From an uncultured Methylobacter sp. (lineage in GTDB: Bacteria > Pseudomonadota > Gammaproteobacteria > Methylococcales > Methylomonadaceae): 64,000 bases of DNA. Where the stretch lies: the NCBI GenBank assembly GCA_903832775.1, contig CAILCX010000071.1, forward strand, positions 1 to 64,000. Reading direction: 5' to 3'. This document shows, piece after piece, positions 1-9,998 of the stretch. Within the stretch, counting starts at the first letter, position 1. Each line of letters opens with the position of its first letter. The translations under genes were made by a program, and so were the position numbers. A model generated the notes under the pieces. It was not told the origin of the DNA. It did not search any database and was given only the letters and a program-made list of their open reading frames with translations.

Positions 1-104
1 GTCGATGAATTTTGGGAATGTCCACCCTGAGCATAGGCAGCTTCCCCACCCCAAAGCCCAATAAGAGCTGTTAAACACAACACTTTCGATAATTTATTTT
101 TCAT
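1..104 (-). CDS. N-terminal part of a secreted protein, truncated at window edge
   Basis: Reverse strand ATG at 104 reads MKNKLSKVLCLTALIGLWGGEAAYAQGGHSQNSS, a typical signal peptide with AYA-Q cleavage site. Confidence 0.6.
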   Translation of the reverse strand, partial: MKNKLSKVLCLTALIGLWGGEAAYAQGGHSQNSS

Positions 105-611
105 TTAAAAAACCTTTTTTGAATTTAAAATATTGTTTTACCTAGACTTGTTACTAGATAGTTAATTATTGAATAACAATGTTATTAGCTAATCTTAAAT
201 ACCTCGTGGTGATTTATACGAAATAGAGTTGTTCTGAAATTCTTCTAAAAGTCATTTAGCTAGATCTATTGTTAGATCTGCACTTAATAAGCAATAATGA
301 ATCCGGAACCACCTTTGCCTCATTTATCTAGCTTTTTTTGCCGAAACTGTAAAAATTAAAATACATGCAATCCCTGAAATACTTAAAGCACGTATTGTGC
401 CAATTAGTTTAAACACGCATGTGTAGTCTCAAGCAATTGTTTTTTAATGACATAAGTTAACGCACCCCAGCCACCTAAATTCCCGGCCTCTACCATGTTG
501 ACAGTCCATTTTCATAATCAGGATGACTTAACTTTATTTTTTGCTGGAAATTCACTGAAATACATGGCTTACAGCTGTTTATTTACAGGCTTAATGCCTT
601 TTAACTTAGAC

Positions 612-668
612 CTGACATGACTGCCATCTGATATGACCGTCATCTGACATAATTGACATAATTGACAT
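612..668. repeat. 16-bp imperfect tandem repeat (x3) plus 9-bp partial unit
   Basis: ctgacatgactgccat / ctgatatgaccgtcat / ctgacataattgacat / aattgacat. Confidence 0.6.
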
Positions 669-859
669 AAATGAATTCGAATAAGGCAGGCGGTATTTAC
701 AGCAGCGTCTTAAATGTCTCCGACCCAACGCCCTTCAATGTGGAAACTGAAACAGCTTTTAAGCTGCGATAAATAGAGTGCTGATATATCTGATTTCATG
801 GCAATGGAATAAAAGCTGTATTGGGGGGGTAAGGCTTTCTCGTAAAAACTTTACTTGCC

Positions 860-1230
860 AGAACATTGATCACAGGGCACAAATAGAGCCAGCGAAATTA
901 TCTGTGGGCTTGAAAATTTTTCGGTGAGGTTTTTCTTATCAGCTCAATAGCAAGACTGCGTAACAAAGCCATGATCTATGCTTTGTTGCCCGCTTTTGAT
1001 GCAGTCTTCATCAAAAGTAATATCGCGAATCCAATTGTTGGATTCTACGCCCCAGTGAAAGCGGATAGCTCTGGTCAGTTCCTCGGCAAGAGGCTTGATA
1101 CAAGAAGCGTCGGGCACTGAAATTACTAAGATAATAGGACGTTTCGAAACCGGTCTTTTGTTTAGCAACTTCAAATGTTTCGCCATCTACAACGACTAGT
1201 GTCGACAAACCGCTATTTTCCCAGCGAAAA
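860..1230 (-). pseudogene. Decayed ISAs1/H-repeat-like transposase C-terminal remnant
   Basis: Fragments in different frames: TLVVVDGETFEVAKQKTGFETSYYLSN, then RAIRFHWGVESNNWIRDITFDEDCIKSGQQSIDH, then ALLRSLAIELIRKTSPKNF; matches the remembered ETSYYISS...HWGIEN..HWVLDVTFDED pattern; at least two frameshifts. Confidence 0.65.
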
Positions 1231-1289
1231 TTAAGTTAAAGATGTCAGGGGATATAAATGGGGTGGTGGGTCAAAGTTGCAACTTGGCA

Positions 1290-2050
1290 TGAATATCGAC
1301 ACCAAACCCTACCTTATTAATAAGCAGATCAATGACGGTATCGTGCACCCTCAACCGATTTGGAAAAACAGATGATTTCCCTTCTCAAGCCTTTTGACTC
1401 AAGTTCCTAGATTCAAGTTTTTGTGTTCAATTTTCTATGTATTCCGCTTACCAACCTGATGTTTTGCTGTGTCTAAATGCCGCTCGTAGGCACCCCAATC
1501 ATCGGTGTAATAACGGGTAATATTGAAGGGTTCTAGTAATGTCTTCAATTGCTGAAAAGACCTAATCTTTACGTCTACCAAAGACATATGCCGCCAGCAG
1601 TGTGCTGGTCGCTTGATCAATCACGTACCACAGTCAATGCGGTTCAGATTTCTTGCCCACATAAGGTCATTGTTCGTCTATTTCAGCTTCACAGAAGGCT
1701 TCCAGTCTAACCCCCATGCTACCTGACGCAGTCAGTTTATTAACAATAGAGATTACTTGTCTAAGTACGGCTTGTTTTTTTTAGTGTACTGATGACGGTG
1801 TTCTTGTTAATTCCCAACATCCGCCGTGTATCTCGAATACCACTGCCATTGATCGCCATCACTACCACTTGGGGTTTGACACTAGGCATATAAGCTTTAT
1901 ATCGATAGTCAAGAAGCAATGTCTTGGTTAGACAACCTGTAATCTGGCATCGAAAATGTTGTGTCCCTTGCTCTGTCCACCGGACTTTGTGATTTTGTTG
2001 CTGCCAGACACGGGGCAGACGATTTCTTGATAGCATGTCATCAGTACATA
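1290..2050 (-). mobile_element. Degenerate IS1-family element (InsA and InsB remnants)
   Basis: InsA-like KAYMPSVKPQVVVMAINGSGIRDTRRMLGINKNTVISTLKK (1761-2036); InsB-like CEAEIDEQ*PYVGKKSEPH*LWYVID...AAYVFGRRK...LLEPFNITRYYTDDWGAYERHL; in-frame stops and frame changes. Confidence 0.75.
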
Positions 2051-2088
2051 ATACAGCAAACTACAAATTTAACTCATTACCCCTTTTT

Positions 2089-2853
2089 TCAATTTTTAAT
2101 GCCAATGCCTTTATGTAATAGGAGCAGGCTGAACGAAGTCAGGGTCACAATAAAGCCACCGATAATTATAAAGGTGAGTTGAATATCAACATCGGTAACA
2201 CCAATCAAGCCATAACGAAAGGCATTGATCATATATAGAATGGGATTTCCCATGGAGATAGTCTGCCAGATGCCGGGCAACATGTCGGTCGAATAAAACA
2301 CGCCGCCCAGATAGCTCAAGGGCGTTAATACAAAATTCGGGATAATCGAAATATCGTCAAAACTTTCAGCCAATATCGCATTAATAAAGCCGGCTAAAGC
2401 AAATACGGTGGCGGTCAGTAACGCAATGGACAGGGTGATTGTTATATTTTTAATGGCAATATCGGCAAAGAACATGGATATTAAACTGACCACGATACCT
2501 ACCAGTAAGCCTCTAATTATACCTCCGCTAACATAACCACTCAAAATAACCCAGTTGGGTATGGGGGCAACTAATAATTCTTCTATATTGCGCTGAAATT
2601 TAGTCGAGTAAAACGAAGAGACGACATTAGCGTAGGAATGACTTATCACTGACATTAAAATAATGCCGGGGACAATATAGTTCATGTAACTGGAGCCGCT
2701 AATCGTGCCTATCCGGTCGCCTATCAACTTGCCGAAAATCAAAAAATACAGCGCGGTAGTAATCGCAGGCGGTAGCAGAGTTTGCGGCCAGATTCTGATG
2801 AAACGGAAAATTTCCTTGATAACTATGGTTTTAAAGGCAATGGAGCGATTCAT
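2089..2853 (-). CDS. yadH: ABC-2 type transporter permease (YadH-like)
   Basis: 254 aa polytopic ABC-2 permease overlapping the ATPase gene start/stop by 4 nt. Confidence 0.85.
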   Translation of the reverse strand: MNRSIAFKTIVIKEIFRFIRIWPQTLLPPAITTALYFLIFGKLIGDRIGTISGSSYMNYIVPGIILMSVISHSYANVVSSFYSTKFQRNIEELLVAPIPNWVILSGYVSGGIIRGLLVGIVVSLISMFFADIAIKNITITLSIALLTATVFALAGFINAILAESFDDISIIPNFVLTPLSYLGGVFYSTDMLPGIWQTISMGNPILYMINAFRYGLIGVTDVDIQLTFIIIGGFIVTLTSFSLLLLHKGIGIKN

Positions 2854-3794
2854 GATTGCCTATCTCCAGAGTGAAGAACTGAAGGATTAGAGTCTATTAA
2901 ATCCATGAATAACTGTTCCAATCGATTGGTCTTGTTTTTTAAGCTGATGACTTCAATGTTCTGTGCGCTTAACTGGCTAAACAAGCGGTTAAGTCCATGT
3001 TCTTTTGGTACGGCGACATTCAGGCTTTTGTCGGTCAAGAGTTCAATTTGGTAGCCTTCAATAACAGGTGTTTGAGTCATTGGATTAGCCAGATCCATTA
3101 CAAAATGCTCAATATGCAGTCTTGCCAGCAAACTTTTCATATCAGTGTTTTCAACTATCAAGCCGTTATTGATGATGGCAATGTTGCGACACAGACTCTC
3201 CGCTTCTTCCAGATAATGTGTAGTTAAAATGATGGTGGTGCCTTGTTCGTTGACTTCCTGCATCATTTTCCACATGGAACGACGTATTTCGATATCGACG
3301 CCGGCGGTCGGTTCATCAAGAATCAGTAGTTTGGGAGCATGCACCATGGCCCGGGCGATCATGACCCGGCGCTTCATGCCGCCTGACAGGCGTCGGGAAA
3401 TAGTGTCCCGCTTGTCCCACAAATCCATTTGTTTGAGACAATGTTCGGTTCGTTGCAAGGCGAGTTTGCGTGGCATACCGTAATATCCGGCCTGATTCAG
3501 GACGATGCTTTTGACGGTATCAAATTGGTTGAAATTGACCTCCTGAGGAACCAGGCCGATACAACTTTTGGCTTTGGCCTGTTCCCGTTTCAGGTCATGG
3601 CCAAAGATAGTGACCGAGCCGCTGGTAGAGTTTACTAGCGAACTGACAATACCTATCGCCGTTGACTTGCCTGCACCATTGGGTCCGAGCAAGGCAAAAA
3701 AGTCACCGGCTTCCACATCAAGATCGATGCCTTTTAAGGCTTCGAAACCATTGTTATAGATTTTTTTAAGATTACGCAGAGAGAGTGCATTCAT
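2850..3794 (-). CDS. yadG: ABC transporter ATP-binding protein (YadG-like)
   Basis: Walker A GPNGAGKST, signature LSGGMKRRV, Walker B LLILDEPTAGVD. Confidence 0.9.
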   Translation of the reverse strand: MNALSLRNLKKIYNNGFEALKGIDLDVEAGDFFALLGPNGAGKSTAIGIVSSLVNSTSGSVTIFGHDLKREQAKAKSCIGLVPQEVNFNQFDTVKSIVLNQAGYYGMPRKLALQRTEHCLKQMDLWDKRDTISRRLSGGMKRRVMIARAMVHAPKLLILDEPTAGVDIEIRRSMWKMMQEVNEQGTTIILTTHYLEEAESLCRNIAIINNGLIVENTDMKSLLARLHIEHFVMDLANPMTQTPVIEGYQIELLTDKSLNVAVPKEHGLNRLFSQLSAQNIEVISLKNKTNRLEQLFMDLIDSNPSVLHSGDRQS

Positions 3795-3905
3795 ACATTA
3801 AGGTGCAAGATTAAAGGCGCAAGATTAAAGGTTAAAAGCGCAAGGTGCAAGATTAAAGGCATAATGTGCAAAAAACACCTTGAACCTTTAACCTTGAAGC
3901 TTTAA
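3795..3905. repeat. Purine-rich/pyrimidine-rich repeat with inverted arms
   Basis: Three copies of gcaagattaaagg followed by ccttgaacctttaaccttgaagctttaacctta. Confidence 0.6.
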
Positions 3906-3950
3906 CCTTATCTGATATTTACTGATTACATTAACAAAACCGGATAATTT

Positions 3951-5450
3951 GTGTTAAAAAAACCGCCTGAAATCGTTGCCGCTGTGGATCTGGGTTCAAA
4001 TAGTTTTCACATGATAGTTTGCAGTTTAACCAATGGAAAATTACAAACGCTGGATCGTATTAAAGAAATGGTAAGGTTGGCATCCGGTCTGGACAAGCAC
4101 AACCACCTTGATGCAAAAACCCAGGAAAGAGCCTTAGGCTGTTTGGAGCGCTTTGGACAAAGAATACGTAATTTTCCACCAGAAAGTGTCCGTATCGTCG
4201 GAACCAGTGCTTTGCGCATTGCCAAAAACTCACAACAGTTTTTAGATAAGGCCGAAAAAGCGCTTAATCATCCCATCCATATTATTTCCGGAATAGAAGA
4301 AGCCCGCTTAATCTATCAAGGCGTTGCTCACAGTCTGGGCAGCAAGGCCAATTTAAGGCTGGTTATGGACATTGGCGGTGGCAGCACTGAATATATTATT
4401 GGTTCAGGTGATACACCTCAGGTTAAAGAAAGCACACCTATGGGTTGCGTACTGGTGAGTAACGCTTTTTTTAAAGACGGCAAGCTTTCCAAAAGTGCTT
4501 TCACTCAGGCAACCCTGTTTGCTGAACAGCAGCTTGAACCGTTGCAGAAACAGTTTCATCGCAGAAACTGGGATGAAGCCATTGGCGCTTCAGGCAGTTT
4601 ACGCTCTATCGATAAAGTTCTGAAAGCTAAAAACTGGAGTAATAACGGTATAACCAGAGAAGGTTTGGAGCTGTTAGTCGCTCACATTAATCAGTGCACA
4701 CATGTTGATGAGCTGAACCTTCCAGACTTGGACCCCGAACGTCTCCCCGTGTTTCCGGGTGGCCTGGCAATTATTTATGCCACGTTCAAAAGCTTGGGCA
4801 TTGAACAGATGACCGTATCTGATGGCGCCTTGAGGGAAGGGCTCATTTATGATTTGTTGGGTCGTTTATATGATCACGACATTCGTTCTGCAACGGTACA
4901 AACCCTGGCACAACGTTATCATACCGATACGGAGCATGCTTCGCGTATTAAACAGACCATTCACTTCGTACTAAATCAATTGGAAGAAGGTTATTTCGGC
5001 CCTAATCAGGAACATGCCGAACAGTTTTTAAATTGGGCGGCCGATTTACATGAAATCGGTCAGGACATAGCGCACAGTCATTATCATAAACACAGCGCTT
5101 ATATTATTGAAAATGGAGATTTTTCTGGCTTTTCGCGGCAGGATCAGATTTTACTGTCAACCATTGTGAAGGCGCATCGCCGAAAGTTTTCCCGTTCGGC
5201 GTTCAATGAATTGCCATTTCCCTGGAATGTAGATGCACCTAATTTGACTGTTATTTTACGTCTCTCTGTATTGTTGCATCGCAATCGTCAGGAATATGCT
5301 TTACCTGATTTCAAAATAAAGCTAATAAAATCAAAAATAACCCTGGAATTTCCGGATAACTGGTTAGCTCAAGCACCCCTAACTCATGCAGATTTAATCC
5401 AGGAAACTGAGCATCTCAAAACGGCAGGATTTAAATTGGAATTTGTCTGA
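3951..5450 (+). CDS. ppx: Exopolyphosphatase / guanosine pentaphosphate phosphohydrolase family
   Basis: AAVDLGSNSFHMIVCSL and MDIGGGSTEYIIG motifs of Ppx/GppA. Confidence 0.9.
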   Translation: MLKKPPEIVAAVDLGSNSFHMIVCSLTNGKLQTLDRIKEMVRLASGLDKHNHLDAKTQERALGCLERFGQRIRNFPPESVRIVGTSALRIAKNSQQFLDKAEKALNHPIHIISGIEEARLIYQGVAHSLGSKANLRLVMDIGGGSTEYIIGSGDTPQVKESTPMGCVLVSNAFFKDGKLSKSAFTQATLFAEQQLEPLQKQFHRRNWDEAIGASGSLRSIDKVLKAKNWSNNGITREGLELLVAHINQCTHVDELNLPDLDPERLPVFPGGLAIIYATFKSLGIEQMTVSDGALREGLIYDLLGRLYDHDIRSATVQTLAQRYHTDTEHASRIKQTIHFVLNQLEEGYFGPNQEHAEQFLNWAADLHEIGQDIAHSHYHKHSAYIIENGDFSGFSRQDQILLSTIVKAHRRKFSRSAFNELPFPWNVDAPNLTVILRLSVLLHRNRQEYALPDFKIKLIKSKITLEFPDNWLAQAPLTHADLIQETEHLKTAGFKLEFV

Positions 5451-6777
5451 TTCCAGCTTCATGAGAACTTTATTTGCTAACTGTTTCCTACGGTGTCTCC
5501 GCCAATTGCCTTACATTGTAATGCGTGTGGTGCTGTACTGTTTTGGAATGCTGGTCATTATAACTGTGCTGCTGATTCTTTTTGGAGTGGGTGATCGACC
5601 TGAGCTTGAAGTAGGCTGGTCACCCAGCCGCGAGGATCTGGTCAGGGCAAAAAAAATTCTGCATGAAGGATCAAAAAACAAGCCGGATGAAATTGGCGTT
5701 ATTGAGTTAAATCAGGCCGATCTCAATCTTGCCAGCAATTATTTGTTAAATCGCTATAGTAAAAGTGCAGCCCGCCTGGAATTCAATAAAAACCAGTTGA
5801 GATTCTTCGTTACGATGTCACTGCCTGAAAACAGTGTGGGCAAGTATTTAAACATCAGTTTTAAATTAGGCAATGTCAATGATAGCGAACTTCCTGTTAT
5901 AACCAAATTTAAAGCTGGAAATTTATTGTTGCCGGCAAAATTGGCCTCGTTGGTGATAGACAAAATTATTCAACATTCTTCATTAAATGAATATTTCATT
6001 CTCGCTACCCGACCGCTAAAGCAAGTGAAAATCGAAGGCGAAATACTGACAATTACTTACTATACCAACAAAGAGATATTGCTTCAGGCGCGGAATTTTT
6101 TGACGCATACCGGTGACAATTCGACGCTTAATATCTATCAGGCCAAGCTAGCCAATATTATTGCTAAACATGATCCTGAGTGGCGTTTGTCGCTGGCGGA
6201 TTTATTACAACCTTTGTTTGAGCTGGCTTACCAACGGTCTACCTTAGAGACGGCCATTGAGGAAAATCGTGATGTTATCTCTACGATTAATGACTATGTC
6301 AATAAAGAGGAAACGCAAAAACTTCTGACACCTCAGTCTAACGCGACAACAAGTCAGCAATATGCGGTTTTTTTATATAAGCGTACAGATCTGGCTCAAC
6401 ATTTTATTGGTTCGGCAGCTCTGACAGCATCGGTTAATCAACAAACAGCCCAAATTGCCGGCGAAGAAAAAGAATTAAGTGATGCTCAGGAGGGCGGTAG
6501 CGGTTTCAGTTTTATCGATCTGGCTGCCGACAAAGCCGGTACACGCTTTGGAGAAATGGCGACATCGTCACCGGAAAGTGCACGAAAAATGCAAAAAGCT
6601 ATGGCGAAAATAAAAGATTACAGCGATTTTATGCCTGACCCCAGAGATCTTCCCGAACATATGAATGAAGCGGAGTTTAAACAGCGCTATGAATCGGTAA
6701 AAAGCCCGATTTACCAGGAGATTTCCAGACAGATTGATGAGCGTATTTCAGCAACGCCTATTTATAAAACAGAATAA
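5443..6777 (+). CDS. Conserved membrane-anchored hypothetical protein
   Basis: 444 aa ORF overlapping ppx by 8 nt; N-terminal TM segment VLYCFGMLVIITVLLILFGV; no recognised domain. Confidence 0.6.
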   Translation: MSDSSFMRTLFANCFLRCLRQLPYIVMRVVLYCFGMLVIITVLLILFGVGDRPELEVGWSPSREDLVRAKKILHEGSKNKPDEIGVIELNQADLNLASNYLLNRYSKSAARLEFNKNQLRFFVTMSLPENSVGKYLNISFKLGNVNDSELPVITKFKAGNLLLPAKLASLVIDKIIQHSSLNEYFILATRPLKQVKIEGEILTITYYTNKEILLQARNFLTHTGDNSTLNIYQAKLANIIAKHDPEWRLSLADLLQPLFELAYQRSTLETAIEENRDVISTINDYVNKEETQKLLTPQSNATTSQQYAVFLYKRTDLAQHFIGSAALTASVNQQTAQIAGEEKELSDAQEGGSGFSFIDLAADKAGTRFGEMATSSPESARKMQKAMAKIKDYSDFMPDPRDLPEHMNEAEFKQRYESVKSPIYQEISRQIDERISATPIYKTE

Positions 6778-6813
6778 ATGCTGTGGCGAGCTGATTCGCA
6801 ATAGGCACTAAAA

Positions 6814-6848
6814 TCGCCCCCATAACTAATTTATAGGGGCGGCTTTTT
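6814..6848 (+). terminator. Rho-independent terminator-like hairpin
   Basis: cgcccccataactaatttataggggcggcttttt. Confidence 0.6.
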
Positions 6849-6856
6849 GTGTTACT

Positions 6857-7861
6857 TTAATTAAACGTAGATCCTGGTGTTCCTGGTAAAACAGGCATTT
6901 TCTGTTTAGGAAACTCGCCGGTTAAGCCATTTAAAAACGCTACTATGTCAGCAATTTCTTCTTTGTTCAAGTCCTTGCCCAATTGTAGTTTAGCCATCAT
7001 GTTGACAGCCTGATCCAATGTTTTAACCGAGCCATTATGGAAATAAGGCGCAGTTAAAGCAATGTTACGCAAGGTCGGTACTTTCCACATATGTTCATCA
7101 TCAGCTTTCTTGGTGACTTCCGCTAAACCTTTGTCTTTGCTGAAATGATATTGGGCTTCAAAATAGCCGTTGGGAATGGCAGGAAATTTCTGGAATACGC
7201 CAGGACCATTGAAGGCAGGGCCGCTATGGCAAGAAGTACAACCCAATTCAGCCACTTTTTCCATACCGCGAACTTGTTGTGCTGATAATGCCGCTTTGTC
7301 ACCGGAAACATAACGGTCAAAAGCGCTGTGTGGCGTAATCAAGGTTCTTTCGTAAGCAGCAATGGCTTTGGTAGTGTTTTCTTTGGATATAGAATCTTTA
7401 CCGAATGCCAATTCAAATGAATGAGTGTAGCCTTCAATGGTCTTCAATCGAGCGACCACGTCATCCCAACTTTTCATGCCCATTTCGATCGGATTGGTAA
7501 CAGGACCAGCTGCTTGCGCTTCAAGGCTTGCCGCTCTGCCATCCCAAAATTGCACGGTATTGAACGCTGAATTCCAAACTGTTGGCGCACTACGTCCACC
7601 GGTTTGTCCGTTAACACCCATCGAGTTAGGCCGATTATCTTCACCACCCAACATAGTGTTATGGCAGGAAGAACAGGAAACAGTTCCGGTAGAAGACAAA
7701 CGTGGATCATGATAAAGCATTTGTCCCAACGCGATTTTATCGGCAGTTGTAGCATTATCAGCCGGTGCAGGCGCTTCTGTTGGCAAGGCTTCCCAGGCTG
7801 AAGCCACAGAAATTGAACTTGCCAATGTCAATGCTGAAACCAGCAAACGAATTTTAAACAT
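6857..7861 (-). CDS. Di-heme cytochrome c peroxidase (MauG/CcpA family)
   Basis: Signal peptide plus two CxxCH motifs (CSSCH, CTSCH); YHDPRLSSTGTVSCSSCH and GRSAPTVWNSAFNTVQFWDGRAASLEAQAAGP. Confidence 0.9.
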   Translation of the reverse strand: MFKIRLLVSALTLASSISVASAWEALPTEAPAPADNATTADKIALGQMLYHDPRLSSTGTVSCSSCHNTMLGGEDNRPNSMGVNGQTGGRSAPTVWNSAFNTVQFWDGRAASLEAQAAGPVTNPIEMGMKSWDDVVARLKTIEGYTHSFELAFGKDSISKENTTKAIAAYERTLITPHSAFDRYVSGDKAALSAQQVRGMEKVAELGCTSCHSGPAFNGPGVFQKFPAIPNGYFEAQYHFSKDKGLAEVTKKADDEHMWKVPTLRNIALTAPYFHNGSVKTLDQAVNMMAKLQLGKDLNKEEIADIVAFLNGLTGEFPKQKMPVLPGTPGSTFN

Positions 7862-8064
7862 ATCATCCTCCTAAATTTTAATTAATATTATTGTTGCGGT
7901 GGAACCCAATAGTTTCGGTAACCTTATTGCACACCCAACAGGATTGTAAGATATGAAGCAGACAAGGTACAACCAAATTTCCCTTGTTAGGGTTTAATCG
8001 TTTATTGTAGAGGCGACTTTACTTGTATTATAAGCAATAATAATCTCCGCTAAGGGGAGCGTAC

Positions 8065-8142
8065 ATGATAGAAATTGCGCGTCTTACTGCATCTCATATC
8101 GGGAACGAAATGAGAAGATTATATTATCCAGAGACGCTTTGA
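8065..8142 (+). CDS. Candidate 25-aa small ORF with strong Shine-Dalgarno
   Basis: aaggggagcgtacATG; MIEIARLTASHIGNEMRRLYYPETL*. Confidence 0.25.
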   Translation: MIEIARLTASHIGNEMRRLYYPETL

Positions 8143-8175
8143 ACTGTTATATCCTTAAGCAACATAGGCCAAAAA

Positions 8176-9837
8176 ATGTCTGAACAACAAGTCAGTATCC
8201 TGATCGGTTATTTATCTGAAGTCCGTGGTGATGGTATGGATGCCAGAATAATCGATGAGCATTGCAATGAGTCGCCGCTGATCCAGATTGGTGATGAGTC
8301 GATCCTGGCTGGTCATATTGGTTCGTATGTAGTGGTCAGGCAGGCCAATATTGGTGTTTTGGCGCTGGTTTTTAAAATGTGGGAAAAAGATCGCTTTGAT
8401 AGCTCAGATACCCGCCAAACTGAACGCTTTATTTCACTGATTCCGGTGGGTGAACTTCAGGCCAATGGCGTTTTTATTCGTGGTGTACGCCATTATCCAA
8501 CGCCGGGTGCCAAGGTTTTTGCCGTTGGCATTAATGAAATCAATGCCATTTTTTCTAAATTCAGAGATTACAATTTTTTTATCGGGCAATTATCGTCGCA
8601 CAAAGATTACCAGTTAAGTCTGGATCCGCGCGCATTGTTCGGCCGCCATTTTGCAATTATCGGACAATCGGGTTCGGGTAAATCCTGGGCCGTTACCAGT
8701 CTGATTCAGAACACCATTAAAGCCATGCCAAAGAGCCATATCATCATGCTGGATTTGCATGGTGAGTATTGCTGGAAAGACCAAGATGGGCTTTTACAAT
8801 CCGCGTTTCCAGAGAGTCTGGTGAATTATATTGATGCGATGGCCATGGAAATGCCCTATTGGATGATGACCTACGCGGAACTGGTAGATTTATTTATAGA
8901 CCGTAGCGATAAGGGCGCTTCCTTACAAATGTCTTATATGCGCGAGGTCATCGCGCAGCTAAAACGCAAGGAAGCCAAGGACATAGGTTTGGCAGAAGTC
9001 TCCATTGATACACCGATTTATTTTCCTTTGATTGAGCTCTATAGACAATTTAAGGCTGCTAACGAAGAAAGAAAAGAGTTCGGTAAAGTACTGGGCCCAA
9101 TGTTTGGGCAGTTTGATGAGTTTTTGATCCGAATGCAAAGTCGCTTGAATGATGTTCGCTATGACTTCTTATTAAAGCCCAAGACTCGAAATAATTCGGC
9201 AAGTATGGCTGATTTATTGCGTCAGTTTGTTGGTTTGGGTACTAAAAAAGCGAACATTACCGTGGTAGATTTAAGTTCCGTACCGACAGATATTCGTCCG
9301 GCGATTTCTGCTCAGGTCGGGCGATTAGCTTATGAGTTTAATTATTGGAATCCTCAGCGCCGTGATTTTCCGATTACCCTGATCTGCGAAGAAGCCCATG
9401 CCTATATCCCCAGAGAAAAAGGCGGCCAGTTCGAAGGCACAAAAAAAATGATGGAGCGTATCGCCAAAGAAGGTCGAAAATACGGAGTATCGATAGGCGT
9501 TGTCAGTCAGCGACCAACCGAATTGTCGGAAACCATGTTATCCCAATGTAGTTCCTTTATCTGTTTACGCACGACCAACCCCGATGATCAGGCTTATATC
9601 AGAGGTTTGGTGCCTGAAGCCGAAGGTGATCTAACTGATATTTTAAGTTCATTGGGTAGAGGGGAAGCGCTGATTTTAGGTGAGGCGGCACCTTTACCGA
9701 CCCGAGTCCAGATTTACAGACCAAACCCTGAACCCAAAAGTAACGATGTCGATTATTTTACGGGGTGGAGAGAAGGTCCTGATGACTTGGATGTTGAGGA
9801 AATCGTAAACTTATGGCGAACTCAGACCAGAAAGTAA
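8176..9837 (+). CDS. HerA-like (DUF87) ATPase
   Basis: Walker A IIGQSGSGKSW; ITLICEEAHAYIP Walker B; GRKYGVSIGVVSQRPTELSETMLSQC. Confidence 0.85.
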   Translation: MSEQQVSILIGYLSEVRGDGMDARIIDEHCNESPLIQIGDESILAGHIGSYVVVRQANIGVLALVFKMWEKDRFDSSDTRQTERFISLIPVGELQANGVFIRGVRHYPTPGAKVFAVGINEINAIFSKFRDYNFFIGQLSSHKDYQLSLDPRALFGRHFAIIGQSGSGKSWAVTSLIQNTIKAMPKSHIIMLDLHGEYCWKDQDGLLQSAFPESLVNYIDAMAMEMPYWMMTYAELVDLFIDRSDKGASLQMSYMREVIAQLKRKEAKDIGLAEVSIDTPIYFPLIELYRQFKAANEERKEFGKVLGPMFGQFDEFLIRMQSRLNDVRYDFLLKPKTRNNSASMADLLRQFVGLGTKKANITVVDLSSVPTDIRPAISAQVGRLAYEFNYWNPQRRDFPITLICEEAHAYIPREKGGQFEGTKKMMERIAKEGRKYGVSIGVVSQRPTELSETMLSQCSSFICLRTTNPDDQAYIRGLVPEAEGDLTDILSSLGRGEALILGEAAPLPTRVQIYRPNPEPKSNDVDYFTGWREGPDDLDVEEIVNLWRTQTRK

Positions 9838-9998
9838 ACTGTCTTTCTTGGTGATTTTTATGCCGGAACTATTTGAATACTGTTCACCTATGGAACTTCA
9901 CTACTTTGAAAGAAATAACTCAGGGTTTCTAATGTGACTTGTTTAGATGGTTATGCCTGCTTGTACAAAGCCAAATCAGTCCAACTTTTTTCTTTATC

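Noticed and set aside
612-668. Possible CRISPR-like array
   Set aside because: Units are contiguous 16-mers without spacers and no cas genes are nearby
1961-2182. 73-aa + strand ORF at the IS1/ABC boundary
   Set aside because: Spans antisense IS1 remnant and the 3' end of yadH; unlikely a gene
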